In this document: positions 56,906-64,000 of the stretch, piece after piece
Position numbering within the stretch: the stretch's first letter is position 1
How the letters are laid out: each line of letters starts with the position of its first letter
From: Pegoplata infirma
Taxonomy: Eukaryota; Arthropoda; Insecta; Diptera; Anthomyiidae
DNA: 64,000 bases
NCBI GenBank assembly: GCA_963921195.1
Contig: OY992539.1
Coordinates: 40,256,299-40,320,298, forward strand
Direction: 5' to 3'
Translations under genes and position numbers: made by a program
The notes under the pieces: model-generated
Databases searched by the model: none
Seen by the model: the letters and a program-made list of their open reading frames with translations, nothing else
What the model was told of the DNA's origin: nothing

Positions 56906-58737
56906 TGTTATATTTTTACATGTACAACAGGGCGTATGATAATATTTAATCAAATTGGCTAATAATATCGCTCATACTGTTTTAAATTTAATTTAATAAA
57001 TTTTTCATTTATTACTCAAAAAAGAAAAGAACTCATTCTTTTAAGCTCTGTTTTTACTGCTGCTGCATGTGTCGTATGGCTTGCTTTACAAGCTGTTCTT
57101 TATTTTTGTTGTTGTTTTATTATTGCTGACTTTTCACATCCATACATACATTCATATAAGTACATTTGCACAAACATACATACATATCTCGTTTTGTTGG
57201 TTTACATCCGGCGTCAAAATTAACGAGGAATGTTACAAAATATACTGCAATAAAAAATAAAAGTGTTTTTGCAATTCTCGTAAGCAACAACAACAACAAC
57301 ACCACTCTAAGCAACTAGAAAACATGTTGTGGTGTTACTCTTGCTCTTTAGACAAGAATTTATATGGAAAAAAGTAAAAAAAAAAAAACACTTTACTAAA
57401 TTGCACAGAGAATGAGATAATCACAGACAGAGAGAGTGAGAAAAGAGAAGATAATAAAGGAATGCTTAATAAAATAAAAAATCCATCACACATACTTAAA
57501 CAAATGGGAATAGAAAAAATTAAGCTCCCCATTTTTTTTTTGTTAAAAAGTGAGTTAAGTTTCGGGAAAAGAAGGTAAGGGATCAGACACATCAGGTTGC
57601 TAAACATAATCATAATAAGCTTATACAAACCTACTAATACTAAATAAATTGAGAGTGAGAATTCTCTCACCCCCCTTATAAAATCCCCACAATACTAATG
57701 CATTTTTTTTTAAAGAGTATGCAAGTAGAGAGTAAATCTGCTTTAATATGCTCCACCATACTCTCCCCATTTGTTTTGTTTGTTGAAATTACTCATACAA
57801 TAACAAAGACTATCACTGTTGTATAGTTAGTGTTATAAAGTGGATGCATGTGGTTGTGACCTTCAGAATTTGTGCAAAGGCAATGTGTCGATGACCACAG
57901 ATTCATACATTTCTACATACAATACAAAAAAAAAATGTTCATACATACAAACGTTTTCAATAAAAAAAAAAACAACACAAAAATACAAACATTGAATGCA
58001 ATAAAGTCGTACATCTCTACACAAATTTATATTTATGTTTATTCGTACTTATGGATACTCTCACATTGGAAACATTAATATAGAATTCAAATACAATAAC
58101 AACAATAACAGCGTAAAGATGCTAAAATAAATACATTTGGTGCATTTAACAATTTTCGTTTATATGTGTCTGTCTGTTTGTCTTTGCGTTTGTCAGATTC
58201 GTTTCATTTATTGTTTTTTTTTCTTCATTATAATCGTATTAGTTTAGTGAGACATTAGTTTAGTTGTATTTTGTTGTTGTATTTTGCTTTAGTTAGTATA
58301 TCGAGGTGTGAGAAGGCTTAATCATTTCAAAACGTATTGTATTGAAATTATTTGTTGTTGATTTTCTTTATCTTTTACTCATTTCAATGTTATTTTGTTT
58401 TGTTTTTTAGTTAAGAAGAATTATAGTAAAATATAAAATTAGAAAACAAAAAAAAAAAAAAAAGAATCAGAAGAACAATTAAAAATAAACTTTAAGGAAA
58501 CCCCAACAAAGTTGACTCAATTGATTTTAGGTAATTTGTTAGATTTAACTAGCAGACTTGGGACAGATTAACAAATAGTGGTTTTCTAAAACCTCCTAAT
58601 GGTTTTTTTTTAAACTTCATTTAAGGGGGATTAAACAAAAAAGACGGCCTTAATGTGAGAAATTTTTAAACAGCTATAAAAACATAATATTTTTTAAAAA
58701 TTATAACACAAAATTTTATCAACTACACCATTTCCAA

Positions 58738-59700
58738 ATGTTTTTTAAAAATTTTCCAAATGTATTTTGAAAAAATTGTCCAAATGTGTTGTAAAATTGT
58801 CCAAATGTATTTTAAAATTGTGCAAATATATTTTAAAATTTTTCAAATTAATTTAAAAATTGTCCAAATGTATTTTAAAATTGTGCAAATATTTTTTAAA
58901 ATTGTCCAAATGTATTTTAAAATTGTCCGAATGTATTTTAAAATTGTCCAAATGTAGTTAAAAATTTTCCAAATGTATTTTAAAATTGTCCAAATGTATG
59001 AATTTTAAAACTGTCCAAATGTGCATACATATGTACAGTCAAACCCGGTTATAACGAGCTCCAAGGGACCAGTAAAAATATTTCGTTATAAGCGAAGTTC
59101 GCTATAAGCGGGGTATATTTTATAACAACCTAGTTTTATTTCCAAAAAAAAAGTTCCAATTTTGTATTATTGGACGTTTTTTGAAAGTAAACTACTTATT
59201 GAGAAGAAAACAATAAAAATATAAATAAATTTTATCAAAATTAAAATATTTACCAAAAATTTCTAACCATTTGTGAGTTTGGTAAACATAATTGCCGCAA
59301 ATTTCAAAATATTTATGGAAGTTCATTATAAAAAGGTAAATATAAATGAAATTGTGTTCGTGGGACCATAATAAGTAGTTCGTTTTAACCGAGGATTCGT
59401 TATAACCGAGTTCGTTATAAAAGAAGTCTTTTGTGTGAAAATTGTTGCCAAAACGTCGGGACTTTAGAATTAGTTCTTATAACTGAGAATTCGTTATAAC
59501 CGAGTTCGTTATAACCGAGTTCGACTGTATTTTAAAATTATCCAAATGTACTTTAAAATTTTCCAAATGTATTTTAAAAATTTTCAAATGTTTTTTTAAA
59601 TTTGTCTAATTGTGTTTCAAAATTTTCTAAATGTATTTCAAAAATTGTCCAAATGTATTTTAAAATTTTTCAAATGTATTTTAAAAATTTCTTCATTATA
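58738..59700. repeat. 21-bp satellite 'ttgtccaaatgtattttaaaa', interrupted by a MITE
   Basis: About 14 imperfect units lie at 58738-59030 and about seven more at 59528-59700. They are separated by the pogo-like MITE, which is clearly younger. The open frames here are repeat artefacts. Confidence 0.85.
59036..59527. mobile_element. Pogo/Tc1-like MITE (492 bp), TA target, copy 2
   Basis: The left end CAGTCAAACCCGGTTATAAC and the right end, complemented, CAGTCGAACTCGGTTATAAC, flanked by TA (59034-59035, 59528-59529). The interior parallels 20669-21151 in inverse orientation. Confidence 0.85.
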
Positions 59701-59954
59701 TATATTCGATTAGAGTTTTATTCTAGTTCGAGGCCCAAAAATATTTCTATTTATGATATTGTCATAATAGAGTATTTTTACATTTTATTTTTATGTACCT
59801 TTTGGTACTAAAAATAAAAAAAAAACATTTCTTCATTATGTTATAAACTATTAAACCATTCTTAAAATTTTTAATGGTTGAGCTTGGAAAAAATTGACTT
59901 AAAAATATTTTTTAAAAATGTTCTGAAAAAGGTTTTTCAGTAATTTCAATTTAA

Positions 59955-60335
59955 ATTTTGACCCTCGTATCATATTTAACATTTACTCAATCTGGACGCT
60001 ATTAAGATTAAATTAAAGCTTGATAAATTGCCTAAACAGCACTTTTTACAAAAAATACTTGTTTTATAATAATTAGGGTTATTAATGTTAATTTTGTCGT
60101 TAACGAATTACATCTGCTATGAAGTGGTATGTAGACTTTTGTCAGTCACTGTATGTATATTAGACCTGTATTTTTTAATAAGGCAAAAAATTGCCTACAC
60201 AACATTTTTTACAAAAATACTTGTTTTATAATAATTAGGGCTATTAATGTTAGCTTTTTCGTTAACGAATTACATCTACTATGAAGTGGTGCATAGACTT
60301 TTGTCGGTCACTGTATGTACATTGGACTGGCATTT
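59955..60335 (+). repeat. Dispersed repeat with a 160-bp tandem duplication
   Basis: 'gccta.acagcactttttacaaaaa...tatgaagtgg...gtcactgtatgta' is present twice (about 60028-60170 and 60188-60325). A relative split by a MITE is found in dgt1 intron 2 (about 20250-20400, 20632-20668, 21152-21210). Confidence 0.6.
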
Positions 60336-60359
60336 TTTTATATAACAAAAAATGTTTTC

Positions 60360-62110
60360 TTCTGATTTGGAATGGACGATCAAATGTTTATTCTCCTAGG
60401 CCTAAAACGTATGTGATGAAAATCTGAGGCCAATCGGACTAACAAGGAAGTTCTATTAGAGGGCACTCATTTTGGCTTTCGGAATGCAATATCAAAAAAT
60501 TTCTTGAATCGATATGTTCATTTAAAATTTTCCAAAAATTTTCTAAAAATGTTGATGTTTTTTCCTACTTTTAAGAAATTAAAAAAACAAAATCTCAAAT
60601 TTTGTTTTCCTTGACCCTTTCGTATATCGCTCGAAATAAACTTTCATATAAACTTAATTTAAGCGAAATCAGATCGTTTTAAATCAGAGTAACCCAAATA
60701 TTCATTTTCTATACACAATTGTGCCACAACAACAATAAAAAAAACTCACACCGACGCTTGTTCTCTTCTATTTCTGTTTGATTTCAGTCGTTAATTGAGT
60801 GTTAACGAGTATACATGTGCGGATGCTTACTGCTTTTTTTTCAGCTTTATTGTTTTTTTAGCTTTGATTTAATTTCAAAATAAACCAGCAAACAAAATAG
60901 TATAATGGAAGACAGAAATTTTTGTTTTGCCATTAAAAATGCTTTTGTTAACATGCAATGCATTTTATGTTACCAAACATTTAAAACAAAGAAAACATTT
61001 TCAATTAAAAGGCATTTTGACCTTTTTCACAAAGAAATAAATAAATTAAAAGAGGAAAAAAGGAAAATGTTTTTTCTTGAGCAAAAAAACCTTTATATGC
61101 AAAAAATTAAAGAATGGGTTCTGCAAGAAGAGCAAAATGATGAAATTTTGCAAAATAAAAAATTAAAAATGGAGATTTCAAGCCAAATAAGCTTGGAAAT
61201 CGCTCAGCAAGGCAGACCATTTATAGATGGAATGCTAATGCTAATAAAATTTCCTTTTATTTGAGTACCATTTTTGTTAAAATAAATTTTTTACTTTTTT
61301 TGACGCCCTCTATTTTTCGAAAAACGGCTCTAGTTTCGGCAATATTTGTCGGATAAAAAAAGAAATAGTATTTTTGAGATCGTGAGACAATTTCCCATAC
61401 CCATACTTACATGTTACTATGGCCCCCCGTTTTTTGACCCCCCATGGGCCTCCCGGGTCCGTCCGCGGCCTAAAAATAATTTCTCTCAATTTGTTTTTTC
61501 TCTCTTACTCACAACCAAAAATTTTTTGGGCATCACTGTTTTAAAAGTAAAATTCATTACATTTCTAATGCTTAGTTTTTTGTTTGCTGGGCAATATTAT
61601 CTTATCCAATACAGACGCATTTCATTTATTGAGAGTTTTGGTTACCTCTGTTTTAAATGGTGGAGACCTTCTCAAAATTTTTTAATTTCCAAAAGTTTTT
61701 CATGCATCAAAAATTTTAATCGAAGGCTGCCATGGATTCAAATAGTGTATTTTGGCTCAAATTAAGTTTAAATGAAAGTTCGTGTCAAGAAAGTTCAAAG
61801 GGTCAAGCGAAAGAAATTTTGAGATTTTATTAAAAAAAAATCCTGAACGTAAATAACCGCCATTTTTTTCCAAATTTCAAATAGCGATATATCGAAAACC
61901 GTTCGGCCGATATTGATTTTTTTTTTTATATTCATGTTCAGAGAATCAAAACTTAAAAAATTATGTATCTCAAGACATTGTTTTTTTTATATGTTCAAAA
62001 TTCTAAAATTTTGATCGCCGGGAGCCACGGATTAATTTAATCGAATTATCCTCAATTTTGTACCATATAAGCTTAAGGCCTAGGAGAATAACAATAATTT
62101 TTTTTGCGGT
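60360..62110. mobile_element. Inverted dispersed repeats flanking a hAT-type ORF
   Basis: Left text 'ttattctcctaggcctaaaa...gaggccaatcggac' (about 60390-60450) is mirrored on the right by 'tcgaattatcctcaattttg...cttaaggcctaggagaataa' (about 62040-62092). The truncated transposase frame at 60905-61264 lies between them. Whether this is one element or a coincidence of dispersed repeats is not settled. Confidence 0.4.
60905..61264 (+). pseudogene. Truncated hAT/GTF2IRD2-like transposase, N-terminal 119 residues
   Basis: The ORF starts MEDRNFCFAIKNAFVNMQC and has a C2H2-type finger (CILCYQTF, KTFSIKRHFDLFHKE) at residues 20-47. A charged coiled-coil-like helix follows (INKLKEEKRKMFFLEQKN). It then has the motif EISSQISLEIAQQGRPFIDG at 91-110, which matches the 'S..IA..G+PF.DG..+K' block of transposases related to GTF2IRD2/ZBED-type hAT proteins. 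Family members continue for about 500 more residues with the catalytic domain; here the frame shifts to LIKFPFI and stops. A relic or a short domesticated peptide are both possible; decay is more likely. Confidence 0.55.
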
Positions 62111-62342
62111 TTCACCCTCCCTATTTTATGTTATTTGGTGCAAAAAGCTTTGCCTAATTTGTTCAGACTTAAAAAAAAAAAATTAGAGGTGTTTCAGGTG
62201 TCATCAAATGCATTACGAATGCCAAATGAAAAAGCAGGATTCAGAATTATGCTTGACGCTTTCTGTAGATATTTTTTTCTGATTTAACAAATATTTTTGA
62301 TGTTTTATTTTCACTTACTTAACATTTTCTTAGTATCGAAAT

Positions 62343-63690
62343 AAACCAGTATTTTTTTTTTTAATTTATTAACAACAACAAACTTCCTAAATTGTTTCAA
62401 TAAAATTTTGTTATTTTAAAAAATAAAGCAAGATTCACAATGATAGAGTACTCTGTACTACAGAGTGGATTTGCTTCTTTCTCTTTCGCACTTACGTATT
62501 TTTTTGCATTATGCTATCCCTATTCTTAGAGATGATTTGTACCGATTACCTGTAATACAAATTACCAGATTTTCCGCCAATATTTACATTATTTTAAGTA
62601 ATTTTCTAAGATCTTTGTATAAATTAAAAATACTGTTTTTTTTTAGAAAAATCGTGGTGAATAAAAGAAACCCATTAATTTTGATGGAAACACTTTGGTA
62701 TTTATATTTATCAGTAACGAAACCAGTATTTTATAATACACGTTTATAAAAAAATATTGGCAATTAGATATTTGTTTACAGGTTTTAAATAAAAAAATAC
62801 TGGTTTTGCAGTTCAAATTTTGAATTTTTTAAGTAACACGTTCTGTGAAGCAAACTATATTTAATATATTTTGTAAGAAAACATAGTTTTTTTTTTCAAT
62901 TTTTGTTAAAACTTGGAAAAGCAAATTCAATAGTTATCTGCCTAAAACCAAAAATACTGGGATTGATGTTATAAGTTTTTAATATTTAAACAAATTTTTA
63001 CCAATTTTTTAATATATGTATTTCTCTAAAAATATTTAAATTTAAGAGATTTTTAAGTAAAATGAAAAATACTGGTTTGTTGGAAAATTTTTGTTATTTA
63101 CATTTTAAAATTGTTGGTAACATTTTAAATTCATTAAGAAGTTATTATTTGCAAAATATAATTCACTTGCTAAATGATAAATTTGTATAAAAATCAAAAC
63201 CAGTATTTTTAATAGGTTTTTTTTACCGTGATAGTACTGGTTTTATAATCCAAATAAAAAATATAAAACCAAATATAAAATTTAGTGAACATGAAACCAA
63301 TATTATTAAAATTTCAGTAATTTTAGGTTTCTCACATCATTCACATTACAATTTTAACAATACAACCAGTATTTTTGATTTAATCTTTGAAACTTGAAAT
63401 TTAATTGGAATAAAAAAAAATTGAAAGTAATATTACCTCTAGCCGTGTACTTAATAATTCTTATTATTCTAATTCTTTTGAATCCAGAAAAAATATTTTG
63501 TAATTAAACAATATTAAAACATGGGGTTTTTTAAATAACGGGTTTTAAAGAAAACTGTATATTTTTACACAATAAGTATTTACATCATACGACAAGGAAA
63601 TTGCATAAATTTTTATAAAATTTTGTTAAAAATTATAATAATTAATGTGTGTTTTTTTTAAATGAATTAATTAAAAATACTGGTTTTCGT
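62343..63690. repeat. Cluster of AAATACTGGTTT motifs in both orientations
   Basis: Matches or near-matches to AAACCAGTATTT / AAATACTGGTTT start at about 62343, 62719, 62794, 62949, 63067, 63197, 63234, 63363 and 63673. Spacing is irregular (38-376 bp) in otherwise unrelated AT-rich sequence. Confidence 0.65.
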
Positions 63691-63699
63691 AGAATGTAA

Positions 63700-64000
63700 C
63701 AATTTGTATACCGGATTTTTGTAAAAAAAATAATTTTGTGCAATATTTGTCAATTTTAATATAATTAATTTCGTTTTTTTTTGTTATTTAAAATAGCCAG
63801 AAATCCAGTTTGATTTTATATGCCAAACACAGATTTAAATTAAATTTAGTGGGAGTCATTAATTAATATATTTTTTTTAATTACAAATCTTAAAAATTGG
63901 GATAAACAATAACTTGTGTTGGAAGATTTAAATTCTTTAAAATTGGGATAAACAATAACGTGTGTTGGATGATTTACATGCGGAGAAATACAGCGGATAT
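63700..64000. other. Right edge: short direct duplication
   Basis: 'aaattgggataaacaataac.tgtgttgga.gattta' occurs twice in tandem at about 63894-63930 and 63940-63977. No gene is seen. Confidence 0.5.

Larger units (their letters stand above)
52054..64000 (-). other. Probable Eip74EF intron
   Basis: An acceptor at 52054-52055 and the absence of any upstream E74 coding exon to the right edge suggest that at least 11.9 kb of this interval is intron (Drosophila E74 is also a very long gene). Contents are listed individually. The stretches 52450-54440 and 56910-58735 hold no recognised element apart from (ACAT)-like and CAACAA microsatellites near 57140-57300. Confidence 0.55.

Noticed and set aside
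57335..57670. 111-residue hydrophobic minus-strand frame
   Set aside because: It is low-complexity leucine/serine/phenylalanine text from AT-rich DNA with no start context or homology that I recognise. It was left unannotated, although it is one of the longer single frames in the Eip74EF intron.
58760..58957. KIVQMYF-repeat protein
   Set aside because: It is encoded by the 21-bp satellite.
61346..61765. 139-residue plus-strand frame
   Set aside because: It starts in repeat sequence after the transposase relic and has no recognised motif; the GC-rich segment near 61430-61470 looks like repeat-derived text.

Overview
The window is animal nuclear DNA that is very AT-rich and gene-poor. It carries parts of three conserved genes inside a thick layer of transposable-element (TE) debris. 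The three genes match Drosophila genes closely, and the intergenic space is far larger and more repeat-filled than in Drosophila. This suggests a higher fly, plausibly a calyptrate such as a blowfly or muscid; that placement is inference.

Layout. (1) 1-5.65 kb: the region 3' of Cyclin T exon 2, probably a CycT intron. It holds a hAT element inserted into an older dispersed repeat. (2) 5.65-6.24 kb, minus strand: the first two coding exons of Cyclin T (CycT); later exons lie beyond the left edge. (3) 7.3-17.07 kb: a stack of nested DNA transposons between the divergent genes CycT and dgt1. It includes a hAT element with an 8-bp target-site duplication (TSD), a TA-target family carrying spliced host-like gene fragments, an element inserted into a copy of itself, a tRNA-derived SINE and several hairpin MITEs. 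(4) 17.30-21.46 kb, plus strand: the complete three-exon dgt1/KANSL2 homologue (470 aa), with MITEs in both introns. (5) 21.5-51.3 kb: intergenic repeats. The centrepiece is a pair of head-to-head Penelope-like retroelements (31.47-37.74 kb) encoding an intact 817-aa reverse transcriptase/GIY-YIG protein. One copy is interrupted by a 268-bp MITE. (6) 51.29-52.05 kb, minus strand: the last coding exon of the ecdysone-induced ETS gene Eip74EF. (7) 52.05-64 kb: probably an Eip74EF intron, with palindromic elements, a hAT MITE, a 21-bp satellite, a truncated hAT-type transposase ORF and a cluster of AAATACTGGTTT motifs.

Functionally, CycT (elongation kinase subunit), dgt1 (NSL histone acetyltransferase complex subunit) and Eip74EF (ecdysone-response transcription factor) are all transcription regulators. 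Nothing in the sequence shows them working as a unit. Most remaining sequence is non-autonomous TEs. Many have exact TSDs and terminal inverted repeats (TIRs) that allow boundary calls to the base. No prokaryotic, organellar or viral gene was recognised, and no CRISPR array or standard rRNA/tRNA gene was seen.
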